A DNA stretch of 64,000 nt from CAYTKU01 sp964550845 (GCA_964550845.1 CAZKAD010000002.1:16501-80500), one strand, 5' to 3'. Numbered from the stretch's first letter, positions 41,578 through 49,864 are shown. A program made the numbers and translations. Notes: generated by a model not told the origin, from the sequence alone.

Positions 41578-42396
41578 ATGGAGGTTACCAATGAAAAATT
41601 ACATGGCGATTGTTGTTCAAGATTGTCGAGATTTTTATTTGGAAATTTATATGTCTTCTATTCGTACAGAAAAAAAGGAGATTTTTACAGAGTTTTAGCT
41701 CATCACGATTCATTTTGCTCTTGTCAAAGGTTCTTCAATCAAAGCTATCAAAAATTTTGTCTTAATTTATCTCCTGTAGAAAAAGGAGGCGATGATCTAT
41801 TTAAATTTAGCCTACTTTGTTGCTATTCAGATAATAAGAAACAAAGGGAAATATCAATCGAAAGTCTTTATTTAAGTAATGTTCGCGTGCTTGATTGGTT
41901 TCTCCAGGAATGCAAAGAAATTTCAGATCGACGTGGTGCGGAGATTGAGATTAATGTTAACTGCGAATCTACTTTCGATTTAACTGGAATTAATGCTGTG
42001 TTTAATCGAGTAATTGTTAGATCGGAAAATCGAATGGATTATTTTCGCCTACCAATTCGATGGATTATCATTTCAGTTAAAGGCGATTTCAAGCACCTTG
42101 AACAAATGTTATCACAGCCTGCGCACAATATAATCGAAGAAATTGCAATTAGCCATCTTTATCCATATAAAAATCCAATAGATTCTTTTTGTCGTTGGTT
42201 ATATTATATAATAATTCAAAATCATCCGATTCAATTCGAATATTACACTGCAGAAATGTTTATGCAAGAAATTAAATTAATATTGGATTTGACCAATTTA
42301 ATTACTGAATGTTTACATCAACAAAATCAAGGCAACTTTTCATTCATTCCATCGGAGTTGCTCAATTTGAGCATCCAATTCGCTGGAAAAAATTGA
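41578..42396 (+). CDS. Family C paralogue, unknown function
   Basis: 272 aa. The plan matches the family C pair at 32-34 kb: cysteine-rich start (HGDCCSRLSRF), a middle with beta-strand repeats (SIESLYLSNVRVLDWFLQE, FNRVIVRSENRM) and a helical C-terminus, but without the Cys-rich terminal GEC block. More diverged than the 32096/32940 pair. No catalytic motif. The stop codon lies inside a perfect 11-bp inverted repeat. Confidence 0.72.
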   Translation: MEVTNEKLHGDCCSRLSRFLFGNLYVFYSYRKKGDFYRVLAHHDSFCSCQRFFNQSYQKFCLNLSPVEKGGDDLFKFSLLCCYSDNKKQREISIESLYLSNVRVLDWFLQECKEISDRRGAEIEINVNCESTFDLTGINAVFNRVIVRSENRMDYFRLPIRWIIISVKGDFKHLEQMLSQPAHNIIEEIAISHLYPYKNPIDSFCRWLYYIIIQNHPIQFEYYTAEMFMQEIKLILDLTNLITECLHQQNQGNFSFIPSELLNLSIQFAGKN

Positions 42397-42416
42397 TCAT
42401 CTCAAGAGATGATCAA
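42393..42416. terminator. Gene-junction hairpin, 11-bp inverted repeat
   Basis: TTGATCATCTC-AA-GAGATGATCAA. The TGA stop codon of the upstream gene is part of the 5' arm, and the following gene starts 33 bases later. Confidence 0.65.
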
Positions 42417-42448
42417 ATAAAAAAACTCATCTTTCCTTTAGGAAATAA

Positions 42449-43837
42449 ATGAGTGAGATATATTTGGATACAACAATTGAAAGAACATTTACCGTCAATG
42501 GAGAAGGCTTCAATCAAAAGTATAGAATCAATGAGTTTAAAAATCCTCATCCGGCTGTTTATTTTCTTGTATTTTACTGTAATCTAACTAAATTTGAAGC
42601 AGTAAAATTTGATAAATGGGATTGTATGCCAGTAAATATGAAATGCATCTTAACTGGATCAAAAACCAAAATTTATCATTTCTCGATTGTCGAAAATCTT
42701 CAAGTTCAATCTTATATTATCAAGTATTTTAACGATGAATGCACGCTTCATTTTATGCAAGAATTTTCTGTGTTGTATCAAATCTCTCTATTATGTGAAG
42801 ATCCAGAAGCATATGGATTGCCTCAATTATTGTCTGTGTATAAGAATTGTCTTCTTTTTCCATGTTATCGGAAATTTCAAAGTTTGAGTGTTTGCGCACT
42901 TAAAAATAAATTGCTCTCTGCAGTCAATATCCTTCATTCATTGCATGTTGTTCATTTGGATATCAAACCGGATAACATTTTATTTTCTGACAAAGGTCCT
43001 ATCTTAAATGATTTTGATTGTTCGACTGTTTTAATCGATGGCCATCAGGCTGAAATTTCATCTTTTTGTGGTACGTTGGGATATATGCCTTACTGGTTTA
43101 ATTATAATCAAAAAGTATATTCTTACACATATCAAAACGATCTCTGGGGACTCGGCTTGACAATCTCTTCTTTTCGGAGTGGAAGAAGAGAACTGATCAA
43201 ATATCAAAACGAAAAAAGTTATTTCGATCAAGCGAAGAAATTTTTTGCCCAACTTTCACATTCAGATCCAGAGTTTGATTTATTTACTGGAACTTATACA
43301 TTTGATCAAGTACTTCCATTTACAATTAAACCTTCATACTACCGCTTAGACTTATCGAGAACACAATTTCTCAGGTTTTTCAGACAACATGAACTTTGTA
43401 TTCTTGCACTTGGCTTTCTTTTCTATAGCCAAGTCCAGGAAGATGAAGTGTTCGACCTTGCAAATGCAATTTTTTACAATCAGAAACCATCTTTTGAACA
43501 AGGTTATCTTTTGTCGAGAATCAAATACATTATTTTCACAGCTCCGCAAATTCCCTTCTTTATTCTGCTCAAGAAATATCGCAAAAATCCAACATTTTTT
43601 CTTCCTCTCATTATTTTGGGTGCCAAAGGATTTCATTCTGCTAAAGAAATTGACTGGTTTGAAAATCGATTTATCCATTCAAAATATCTCGACGAAGATG
43701 AAGAAACCGAAAGGCGATATCACCAAATTCTCGAAGAATACAATTTATATGCCTCGTCAACAGTTGAAGACATTAAAAATGATTCTTCTTTACTTCGAAA
43801 AAGAAAGAAACCAGTTGAAGATGATCATTCCGGTTAG
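42449..43837 (+). CDS. Protein kinase-like protein
   Basis: 462 aa. The catalytic loop is VVHLDIKPDNILF (HxDxKxxN, catalytic Asp at residue 171), followed by ILNDFDCSTV where the metal-binding triplet is DFD (residues 188-190) instead of DFG. A TLGYMPYWF activation/P+1 segment and the NDLWGLGLTISSF helix (subdomain IX) complete the core. A glycine-rich loop is not evident. This is a Ser/Thr kinase family member; Asp/Lys/Asn are intact, so activity is plausible. The C-terminal 150 residues are unrelated and basic-acidic mixed. The last 17 bp overlap the RPB10 start. Confidence 0.85.
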   Translation: MSEIYLDTTIERTFTVNGEGFNQKYRINEFKNPHPAVYFLVFYCNLTKFEAVKFDKWDCMPVNMKCILTGSKTKIYHFSIVENLQVQSYIIKYFNDECTLHFMQEFSVLYQISLLCEDPEAYGLPQLLSVYKNCLLFPCYRKFQSLSVCALKNKLLSAVNILHSLHVVHLDIKPDNILFSDKGPILNDFDCSTVLIDGHQAEISSFCGTLGYMPYWFNYNQKVYSYTYQNDLWGLGLTISSFRSGRRELIKYQNEKSYFDQAKKFFAQLSHSDPEFDLFTGTYTFDQVLPFTIKPSYYRLDLSRTQFLRFFRQHELCILALGFLFYSQVQEDEVFDLANAIFYNQKPSFEQGYLLSRIKYIIFTAPQIPFFILLKKYRKNPTFFLPLIILGAKGFHSAKEIDWFENRFIHSKYLDEDEETERRYHQILEEYNLYASSTVEDIKNDSSLLRKRKKPVEDDHSG

Positions 43838-44036
43838 ATGTTTTACTTGTGGAAAAGTAGTTGGGAACAAATGGGATAAATTTCAACAATTAATTAAGAC
43901 TAAGACAGTTAAACCAGGCGAAGCTTGTGATCAACTTGGTCTTGAAAGATATTGCTGTCGGAGAATGCTACTCACACATGCCGAATTGATCGACAAAATT
44001 TTACAAGTAACTCCAATTCGAGCTGGGCTTAATTAA
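43821..44036 (+). CDS. RPB10: RNA polymerase subunit RPB10
   Basis: 71 aa from the ATG at 43821. The signature is unmistakable: MIIPVRCFTCGKVVGNKW, then LGLERYCCRRMLLTHAEL, with the CxxC ... CC zinc site. RPB10 anchors RPB3/RPB11-type and RPB2 subunits during polymerase assembly. The same frame is open for 144 codons further upstream, inside the kinase gene, but that part is a shadow of the kinase; the true start is fixed by homology. The gene starts 17 bp before the kinase stop in another frame. It is followed by a strong hairpin. Confidence 0.95.
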   Translation: MIIPVRCFTCGKVVGNKWDKFQQLIKTKTVKPGEACDQLGLERYCCRRMLLTHAELIDKILQVTPIRAGLN

Positions 44037-44051
44037 GTCAGTCTGTTAAAT

Positions 44052-44077
44052 AATTGAATCTTTTCGAAGATTCAATT
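44052..44077. terminator. Gene-junction hairpin, 11-bp stem, TTCG loop
   Basis: Perfect AATTGAATCTT-TTCG-AAGATTCAATT, 15 bases after the RPB10 stop and 10 before the stop of the convergent RING gene. Confidence 0.7.
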
Positions 44078-44087
44078 CTTGTTGTTT

Positions 44088-44516
44088 TTATTCAACTTTG
44101 GTCCGACAATGTGGACAAGTGTCTGCTTCTGAAAACCAGCGTCTGATACAAGCAGCATGAAAAAAATCGCGACAAGGTAATTCTGTAATCATATCATGTT
44201 GTTGAAATGAGTCAAGACAAACCGCACATTTTTGTCCTTGTCTACATTGATGTTCATGAATATTATAAGTTTTTAAAGCATCTATCTTTTCCTGTGAAAG
44301 TGGATGCTTTGGATTATCCATTTGTAAAGATTGATGGAGAAAATGTTGAAAAATATCATCAACCGAAGGAACTGGTACAACTGATGAGACTTCATCTTCT
44401 TCAGTAACTTTGCTGATGAAAAAAACCTTGTTTTTTCGTTTGATTCCTCGGAGGGAAAGTTTTCGATCGGCTGCAAATTGTGTAACAAATCTATCAATTG
44501 ATCCTACGTTGATCAT
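44088..44516 (-). CDS. RING-H2 finger protein
   Basis: 142 aa from the ATG at 44516 (MINVGSIDRFV); an upstream TTG extension is not accepted. A C-terminal RING-H2 domain spans about residues 95-140: KCAVCLDSFQQHDMITELPC, then FFHAACIRRWFSEADTCPHC. The N-terminal half is unstructured and basic. RING-H2 proteins are usually E3 ubiquitin ligases. Together with the C3HC4 protein at 30.1 kb and the F-box protein, it suggests manipulation of host ubiquitination. A 13-bp hairpin and a hairpin-linker array lie at its 5' side. Confidence 0.88.
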   Translation of the reverse strand: MINVGSIDRFVTQFAADRKLSLRGIKRKNKVFFISKVTEEDEVSSVVPVPSVDDIFQHFLHQSLQMDNPKHPLSQEKIDALKTYNIHEHQCRQGQKCAVCLDSFQQHDMITELPCRDFFHAACIRRWFSEADTCPHCRTKVE

Positions 44517-44571
44517 CGATGGTACTTTTCCTTTGGACAAGAAAAATAATTTTTAACTAATGATGTAATTG

Positions 44572-44601
44572 ATTTTTCTCTTCTCGAAAGAAGAGAAAAA
44601 T
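44572..44601. terminator. Gene-junction hairpin, 13-bp stem, CGAA loop
   Basis: Perfect ATTTTTCTCTTCT-CGAA-AGAAGAGAAAAAT in the spacer between two minus-strand genes. The 5' arm overlaps an ATTGATTTTT promoter-like half motif. Confidence 0.65.
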
Positions 44602-44609
44602 AATCATCG

Positions 44610-44743
44610 TTTAAACGTCTCTTCGAGACTGGTTAAACGTCTCTTCGAGACTGGTTAAACGTCTCTTCGAGACTGGTTAAACGTCCTTATAGGACTCTTT
44701 GAAATGATTAAACGTCCTTATAGGACTCTTTGAAATGATTAAA
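44610..44743. repeat. Hairpin-linker repeat array, two stem types
   Basis: Three units with stem GTCTC-TTC-GAGAC joined by TGGTTAAAC, then two units with stem GTCC-TTATA-GGAC and a longer linker TCTTTGAAATGATTAAAC. Two paired-stem variants next to each other in one array are strong evidence that pairing is selected or that arrays grow by copying. It ends at the stop of the family C gene. Confidence 0.9.
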
Positions 44744-45416
44744 TAAAAGCAGAAACAAGTGAAAATACTCTCGGGTCATACAAAGATTGTTGTTGAGAAT
44801 CATACAATGTTCCTTCTCCAGATAAACTATGTGTAAGTAAGATATACAGTTTAAAATATCCATCAAAAGGCTCTATTTTATCCGTCAGGCCCATTCGATG
44901 GAGGCGAGGAACATCTTTGTTTACATGATTATTCTCAAAGTTGAGAATTTTTAATAAGATTTGAAGATGATTTTTGTGTCCAGTCCAATCCAACGGGTCA
45001 ATCAGATGAATTATTTTCTTTACATTCGTTTCTCTTGAAAACACTCTTTGATACATTGTAAAATTATTTACATGCATTTCCTTCGCGTGAAGATGTTCGA
45101 GAAAATCACTGCGCGGAGAAAGTCGATTTTCTGCACTAAAAAATAACATGTAACAATGAAAATTGTCAGTCAAAGGAAGTTTATCATTAATGTGAATCGA
45201 GACGAAAAAGATGTAGTTTTGTTGATACAAGATTGATAATTGATCAAAAAGGGGTTGAAGATTTCGATCTCGAACACGAAAGAGTGATACTAAAGTATTT
45301 GCATGTTTCGATTCAAAAGTAAAGAACTGCCGGCTCACTTGGCGAATAATAATCATTGCATAATTATGTGTAGTCACATAATTATGAAGTTGTTTGACTC
45401 TATCTCGACGTGTCAT
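44739..45416 (-). CDS. Family C paralogue, unknown function
   Basis: 225 aa, shorter than other family C members. It keeps the diagnostic C-terminal SLYDPRVFSLVSAFI and the middle pattern of beta segments with LFFSAENRLSPRSDF, but the final Cys block is absent because the frame ends at the repeat array. It may be a truncated member whose 3' end was replaced by the array. No catalytic motif. Confidence 0.72.
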   Translation of the reverse strand: MTRRDRVKQLHNYVTTHNYAMIIIRQVSRQFFTFESKHANTLVSLFRVRDRNLQPLFDQLSILYQQNYIFFVSIHINDKLPLTDNFHCYMLFFSAENRLSPRSDFLEHLHAKEMHVNNFTMYQRVFSRETNVKKIIHLIDPLDWTGHKNHLQILLKILNFENNHVNKDVPRLHRMGLTDKIEPFDGYFKLYILLTHSLSGEGTLYDSQQQSLYDPRVFSLVSAFI

Positions 45417-45457
45417 TATTCATCAATGACATTCTCAGAAGAAAGATGAATGGAATA

Positions 45458-45943
45458 TCATTTTTTCTCTTCCGTTTTCTCTTTTGTTTTTTCTTGTTGA
45501 TCGAGAGGTTTTCTTGGATCGTATTTAAAACATCCTTGACATTTACCTGAAAAGAAATATTTCTTTTCACTCATTCTTCTCTCAGAGACAATCACAAGAC
45601 CGCAGTTTGAACAGACATCAAAGTTAATCGTGTCGATTACCAAATAACCAAAATCAACTGCCTTTCGAATCAGTGCACTCAAAATCTTCCGATTTTCCCG
45701 AGCTCCAAGATAGGTATCTTTGACGATTAGAATCCCCATTTCCGGAGGTTCAACACCAATTTGGACACATCCTTTGACCCACCCAATGTTGAATCGTTCA
45801 ATTTCTTTTGCAAATCCGGCGGCTCTTTTACAGAGCCATCCCGGCAAGATAAGATCAACAAAATTAATAAAATCTTTTGGATGTTCAGGGATATTCGAAA
45901 TTACTTTTTCAACATTGAGTCCGACATCTGTATATTCAGACAT
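45458..45943 (-). CDS. Hypothetical protein with zinc-binding cysteines
   Basis: 161 aa. The C-terminal half has two CxxC pairs (FDVCSNCGLVIVSERR, then SGKCQGCFKYDP) spaced like a small zinc ribbon, ending in a charged Lys/Glu tail. The N-terminal half is an alpha/beta unit (GWVKGCVQIGVEPPEMGILI). No named family. Zinc ribbons of this shape are common in transcription-linked proteins, so a role there is possible, but only the cysteine spacing supports it. Confidence 0.7.
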   Translation of the reverse strand: MSEYTDVGLNVEKVISNIPEHPKDFINFVDLILPGWLCKRAAGFAKEIERFNIGWVKGCVQIGVEPPEMGILIVKDTYLGARENRKILSALIRKAVDFGYLVIDTINFDVCSNCGLVIVSERRMSEKKYFFSGKCQGCFKYDPRKPLDQQEKTKEKTEEKK

Positions 45944-45993
45944 TCAAGTTTTTGTTTCAATGAAAAACTTTTAACCTTTTCATGGATGTAAAT

Positions 45994-46062
45994 GTTTATC
46001 CAGTTCCGCAGAACGTTTATCCAGTTCCGCAGAACGTTTAATCAGTTCCGCAGAACGTTTAA
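45994..46062. repeat. Hairpin-linker repeat array, three units
   Basis: Units with stem GTTC-CGCA-GAAC and linker GTTTATCCA or GTTTAATCA: here both the stem and one linker base differ from the other arrays. Located 3' of the coiled-coil gene. Confidence 0.9.
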
Positions 46063-46455
46063 TTACCACCAACCTTCAACCAACCAATAATTCGATTTGT
46101 TTTTACCTTCTTGAGGAACTTCCTTCTGCATTCGCTCCGCTTCCCGTACTGATTCAATTGGTTGAGTTATTTCAACGGGAGACATTTCGGCTAAAGCAGG
46201 AATTTCTTGATATTTCTTTTCGCGTAGTTGAAAATTGTACAATTCTTGTTGTGTCTTTTGATGTGCCTGATGTTCTAGTTCAAGATTTTTTGATGTATGT
46301 TCAAGTTCTTTTGTAAGTTTCTCACATTTGAGCTGCATTTCAGCAAGATTACGAATCAGTTCTTCATTTTTACGTCTCACAAAGGCATTTTCTTGAAGAA
46401 GGTTTTGGTTTTGAGCCATTACCTTTTGAGTTTTTTCACGAGAATATTGAGCCAT
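46063..46455 (-). CDS. Coiled-coil protein
   Basis: 130 aa from the ATG at 46455 (MAQYSREKTQ). Residues 10-90 form a heptad-patterned helix (ENAFVRRKNEELIRNLAEMQ, LTKELEHTSKNLELEHQAHQ) predicted to be a coiled coil. The C-terminal 40 residues are polar, ending YWLVEGWW. No domain. It could be a structural or scaffolding protein. It is divergent from the RNA-ligase-like gene. Confidence 0.72.
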   Translation of the reverse strand: MAQYSREKTQKVMAQNQNLLQENAFVRRKNEELIRNLAEMQLKCEKLTKELEHTSKNLELEHQAHQKTQQELYNFQLREKKYQEIPALAEMSPVEITQPIESVREAERMQKEVPQEGKNKSNYWLVEGWW

Positions 46456-46470
46456 CTTTCTTTTCAAAAG

Positions 46471-46485
46471 AAAAAACTGATTTTC
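46471..46485 (+). promoter_or_regulatory. Promoter-like AAAAAACTGATTTTC motif
   Basis: ACTGATT variant 44 bases before the ATG at 46530. Confidence 0.45.
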
Positions 46486-46529
46486 TTTTGCGACTTCAAT
46501 GGAGTGAAATCAAGTTTTTTGATCGAAGA

Positions 46530-47759
46530 ATGTCTTTAAGCAAATTTACTCGAGAAACTCTTGAATCTGCCCAACAAGTTCAAATTGTTGATCGGCTCGA
46601 TGATCTTGTGATGTACTGTTATGACGCAGACAGCGATCTCGATCAAGCCGACCATCTCATTCGCCAATCAAGAGGTCTAGTCTTCCATGGAGAAAAATTG
46701 TTGGTCAAAACATTCCCATATACCCCGATGTATCTCGGAGTGACTCACGGAATCTATCTTCGACACTTTGAGAAAGTGACCGTTGATGGAGGTAAACCAG
46801 CTTTCCAAATTCTTCCAAAGACGGAATTCAATTATCTCCAAGCCAATTGGGGTAAACTAATTTTTTATCCGGCTCAAGAAGGAACTTTGATTCGTGCTTT
46901 CGCCGTCAATGGGAAGTGGTATTTTGCAACTCACCGAAGATTGGACGCGAATCGATGCTTTTGGGGAGGAAAAATCTCATTTGGTGAGCTGTTTGCGTTT
47001 GCACTCAAGAAGTTGTTTAATTCTGAGAAGACAAATGAAGAAATCCTCAATGAACTTTCTTCCCATCTTAATCAATCAAAAGTGTATGTCTTTTTGCTCA
47101 AACCTACAATTCAAACTCGAATTGTCTCGTTTCCCGATGAAAAGGAACCTGTGATTCTAGTTGGAGTATTCGAAAACAATGTTTTTCAAAAAGATTTTGA
47201 ATCAATTCCGGGGATTCCATCAGTCAAACAATTGACCGGATTTCGAGACATTTTCGATCTCTACAAAAGAGTGGAAGGAATGGCTCCCGAATATTACCAG
47301 GGAGTTTTGATCATGACCCCTAAAGGAGAATGTATCAAGATTTGTTCTTATCAATATCTTCATCGATATCTTTTGCGAGGCAATGTTGACTCGATTAAAC
47401 TTCGATATCTCCAAATCCTTTCTCATCCCCATTTGATTGAGTGTTTTCGTCAAATGTACCCTGAGAAGGAAGCCGATTTCGATGAATATGAAGATATCAT
47501 CGACGGCATTGCTCAAACACTTGCTGACCATTATAATCGAAGATATGGAACAGAACGAAAAGAATATGTCATTCTCGAACCAGTCGAACATCATTTCTTG
47601 GTCGGAGTGAGAGCTACATATAACTACTCTAACATTGATCCTGCTGTCATGAGAGAATATCTAATTCGAGACATGAAAGTCTCAGACTTGAACAAAATGA
47701 TTCATGATGATCTTCATCTCCGACGCGACATTGAGAAGATCATTGACGCAGATGATTAA
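46530..47759 (+). CDS. T4 Rnl1-like RNA ligase homologue, atypical motif I
   Basis: 409 aa from the ATG at 46530. Layout of a T4 RNA ligase 1-type nucleotidyltransferase: IRQSRGLVFHGEKLLVKTFP, then AQEGTLIRAFAVNGKWYFAT (motif I region), then EYYQGVLIMTP (motif IV-like) and CIKICSYQYLHRY (motif V-like lysines). In active ligases motif I is KxDG, where Lys carries AMP; here the matching position is Ala or Gln (AQEG). So either it is inactive, uses another residue, or belongs to a viral side family with this change. The C-terminal 150 residues are helical and specific. RNA repair or editing is uncertain. Confidence 0.75.
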   Translation: MSLSKFTRETLESAQQVQIVDRLDDLVMYCYDADSDLDQADHLIRQSRGLVFHGEKLLVKTFPYTPMYLGVTHGIYLRHFEKVTVDGGKPAFQILPKTEFNYLQANWGKLIFYPAQEGTLIRAFAVNGKWYFATHRRLDANRCFWGGKISFGELFAFALKKLFNSEKTNEEILNELSSHLNQSKVYVFLLKPTIQTRIVSFPDEKEPVILVGVFENNVFQKDFESIPGIPSVKQLTGFRDIFDLYKRVEGMAPEYYQGVLIMTPKGECIKICSYQYLHRYLLRGNVDSIKLRYLQILSHPHLIECFRQMYPEKEADFDEYEDIIDGIAQTLADHYNRRYGTERKEYVILEPVEHHFLVGVRATYNYSNIDPAVMREYLIRDMKVSDLNKMIHDDLHLRRDIEKIIDADD

Positions 47760-47796
47760 TTCCGATCTTAAAATAAATAATGCTCAATAATGCTCA

Positions 47797-47814
47797 ATCA
47801 CGTTTCGACGTGAT
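47797..47814. terminator. Gene-junction hairpin, 7-bp stem, TTCG loop
   Basis: ATCACGT-TTCG-ACGTGAT lies 37 bases after the ligase-like stop, preceded by a duplicated TAATGCTCAA. Confidence 0.55.
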
Positions 47815-47819
47815 CGAAG

Positions 47820-47885
47820 TTTTTAACAAGTCCTTCAAGACGTTTAACCACTTCAGAGAGTCCCGAAGGATGTTTAACCAATCTT
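47820..47885. repeat. Degenerate hairpin-linker repeats
   Basis: Three diverged units (AAGTCC-TTC-AAGACGTTTAACCA, GAGTCCC-GAA-GGATGTTTAACCA) between two convergent genes. Confidence 0.7.
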
Positions 47886-47897
47886 GACGAAATCGTT

Positions 47898-48446
47898 TTA
47901 ATCATCGCTATCAGGACTTGTCGAAGGTGTAATAATTTTTAACTCCGAAAATGGCTTGAGAAAAGGATGGTGGACGTAAACTTCTTGAATTTTGTTCTGC
48001 ACCGTTTCAATCAAAACGTCAAGATTGCAGACAAATTTGAGGTCCGAGTTGTATGTAACTCGCAAATTTGAAATGCCTTGAATTGAAGCTTCAAGATCTC
48101 GAAGAAGATCTTGTACATGCTTGCTCTCGGGAGATTTTTGAATCAAAGCATCGAGAATCTCAAATGAACGAGATAATGTCTCCGATAAAAATGATTGAGT
48201 TTTACTTCGGCTATCACAATTCCAAGTACGGAGGAATTTGGCAGTCATACTCTCTTGCTGGAGAGATAAAGGTTCGGTTGAAATTTTAACATTTGTCGGA
48301 ATCTTTCCAATAAACTTGAGACGACTCTTCACTTCTTCGTTTCCACTCAAAGAGACAGTACTCATTTGATTAAGAGAAAAAATTTGTTTTGCTGCCGAAA
48401 TCAAAGAAAGCGAGGTCGAAACTTCTTGTAAGGAAGGAACACTCAT
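47898..48446 (-). CDS. Hypothetical protein
   Basis: 182 aa, mainly alpha-helical, with a Ser/Thr-rich start (SVPSLQEVSTSLSLISAAKQ) and a helix-rich middle (RSFEILDALIQKSPESKHVQ). The C-terminus ends in a polar, acidic tail (TPSTSPDSDD). No domain recognised. It is divergent from the proline-repeat protein at 48487 across a 40-bp spacer. Confidence 0.7.
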   Translation of the reverse strand: MSVPSLQEVSTSLSLISAAKQIFSLNQMSTVSLSGNEEVKSRLKFIGKIPTNVKISTEPLSLQQESMTAKFLRTWNCDSRSKTQSFLSETLSRSFEILDALIQKSPESKHVQDLLRDLEASIQGISNLRVTYNSDLKFVCNLDVLIETVQNKIQEVYVHHPFLKPFSELKIITPSTSPDSDD

Positions 48447-48486
48447 TTAGCCCTTTTTTGACTGGAGAAAAGAGAAAAAAGAAAAA

Positions 48487-49161
48487 ATGGCAACCGATGG
48501 AGAAGACTATGAGTTTCTCATCGATGAATCGAAGTCGAGATTGCAGACCTTAAAAGCAGGTCTAGAAATTTATTCAAAAAAGTTCCCTGAAGATAAGAAA
48601 GGAATTGCAAGATTTCAAAGTTTGATTCGAAAAGAAGAAGATCGATATAACATCTATTCGATGTTCCAAGCTGCTGAACATGGAAGTATGCTCTCGTTTG
48701 CAAGCTCAGTATCAATCAATCATCAAATCAACGAACAAAATTTTGAATTAGTAAATTCAGACGAAATTCGTCAAAAACTATCTCCACATGCTATTGAAGA
48801 CGATATGTCAGAGTTTTCTTTTTTGATTTCTCCAAGAGCAGATGGACTCGTCAAAATTCCAATCGATCAAATTCTTCATGGAGGAAAAAACGTTCCTCTT
48901 GGTCAGAGAGTGATCAAAATGCCGAAAAATTTGGATCAAACTATTCGAACGGTAAGACAAAAATTAGCTGAAGAAAAAACACAGTTGAAAGATGTGTTCC
49001 CAAAAGAGGTTCACCCGACGAAGGAGGTTCACCCGACGAAGGAGGTTCACCCGACGAAGGAGGTTCACCCTGAAAAACAACCAATCAAAAACACATTAGT
49101 TCAACCACCACCGAAAGGAATGGCAAAAAAAGTGATCATTGCAGAGCCAAAGAAAAAATGA
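48487..49161 (+). CDS. Hypothetical protein with KEVHPT tandem repeats
   Basis: 224 aa. A helical N-terminal domain (KSRLQTLKAGLEIYSKKFP) and a central beta/loop region (EFSFLISPRADGLVKIPI) are followed by four near-identical KEVHPT repeats at about residues 173-196. The C-terminal tail is basic and Pro-rich. The repeat is encoded by an 18-bp tandem DNA repeat, so copy number probably varies between isolates. Function unknown; repeats of this kind often act as flexible spacers. The next gene begins 8 bp after the stop. Confidence 0.72.
   Translation: MATDGEDYEFLIDESKSRLQTLKAGLEIYSKKFPEDKKGIARFQSLIRKEEDRYNIYSMFQAAEHGSMLSFASSVSINHQINEQNFELVNSDEIRQKLSPHAIEDDMSEFSFLISPRADGLVKIPIDQILHGGKNVPLGQRVIKMPKNLDQTIRTVRQKLAEEKTQLKDVFPKEVHPTKEVHPTKEVHPTKEVHPEKQPIKNTLVQPPPKGMAKKVIIAEPKKK
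49004..49070. repeat. 18-bp tandem repeat in coding sequence
   Basis: Three perfect 18-bp copies plus a partial copy of GAGGTTCACCCGACGAAG-type DNA encode KEVHPT. The low third-base variation implies recent expansion. Confidence 0.9.
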
Positions 49162-49168
49162 AAGAAAT

Positions 49169-49864
49169 ATGGCTCGTGAATCGAAGGATGGAATCTTTAG
49201 CGGAGTTTCAACTCTTGATCAACTTAAATCGAGAATAATTGAATTGTATCAAGATGATTCGAATAAGCTTAAACAATTGCTCAATGATTTAGTTCAGACT
49301 CAATCATTAGAACAAAAGAATGAAATTTTTAAAGACGAAGAATTGGCTCGCCTTCGTTCATTTGAACAAAAATATACGTTGATAACCGAAGCTTGTTCAA
49401 GAGATAAGAACAAGGAAAAACAATTAGTCTTTTCTTTTCTCCACGATGAGCAAGTCGATTTACCTTTGATTCCATTGTATGACTTGAATCGATTTGAGAA
49501 ACTCTTTCTCCAAGATGAATGTTACAAATGGTTAATTAATCAGCATTCACCCAAGGAAGAGGCTGATTCAATCTTTGCTTGGACTCGTCATCCAAATGGA
49601 TTCGTTGTACGAGCCGATGGAAGATGTTTTATCGTCGATGCCAAAATGTCAAAAACATTAAACATTCTCGGGGTGGATAATATTCTCGAACAAAATGCTT
49701 GCCCGGTTGATCTCTCGGCGTATGAAACACCGAGATGTGAAGTATTTTGGACAACCAAAGGACCAAGTATTTGTCTATTTACTCGAGAGGGTAAACTAAT
49801 TGATCAACCACGAATTCCGTTGAATAAAATTTCGTTCAAGATGATTCGTCATTTCATCAATTAA
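49169..49864 (+). CDS. Hypothetical protein (possible family D relative)
   Basis: 231 aa from the ATG at 49169 (MARESKDGIFSG); the TTG frame upstream lies in the previous gene. N-terminal helix region STLDQLKSRIIELYQDDSNK, then acidic-basic alternation and a C-terminal beta domain (FVVRADGRCFIVDAKMSKTL, EVFWTTKGPSICLFTREGKL). The helix-then-beta plan is like the next two genes but similarity is weak. Function unknown. Confidence 0.7.
   Translation: MARESKDGIFSGVSTLDQLKSRIIELYQDDSNKLKQLLNDLVQTQSLEQKNEIFKDEELARLRSFEQKYTLITEACSRDKNKEKQLVFSFLHDEQVDLPLIPLYDLNRFEKLFLQDECYKWLINQHSPKEEADSIFAWTRHPNGFVVRADGRCFIVDAKMSKTLNILGVDNILEQNACPVDLSAYETPRCEVFWTTKGPSICLFTREGKLIDQPRIPLNKISFKMIRHFIN

Noticed and set aside
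43389..43820. Upstream part of the 215-residue frame ending in RPB10
   Set aside because: It lies wholly within the kinase gene in another frame, and RPB10 homology begins exactly at the ATG at 43821.
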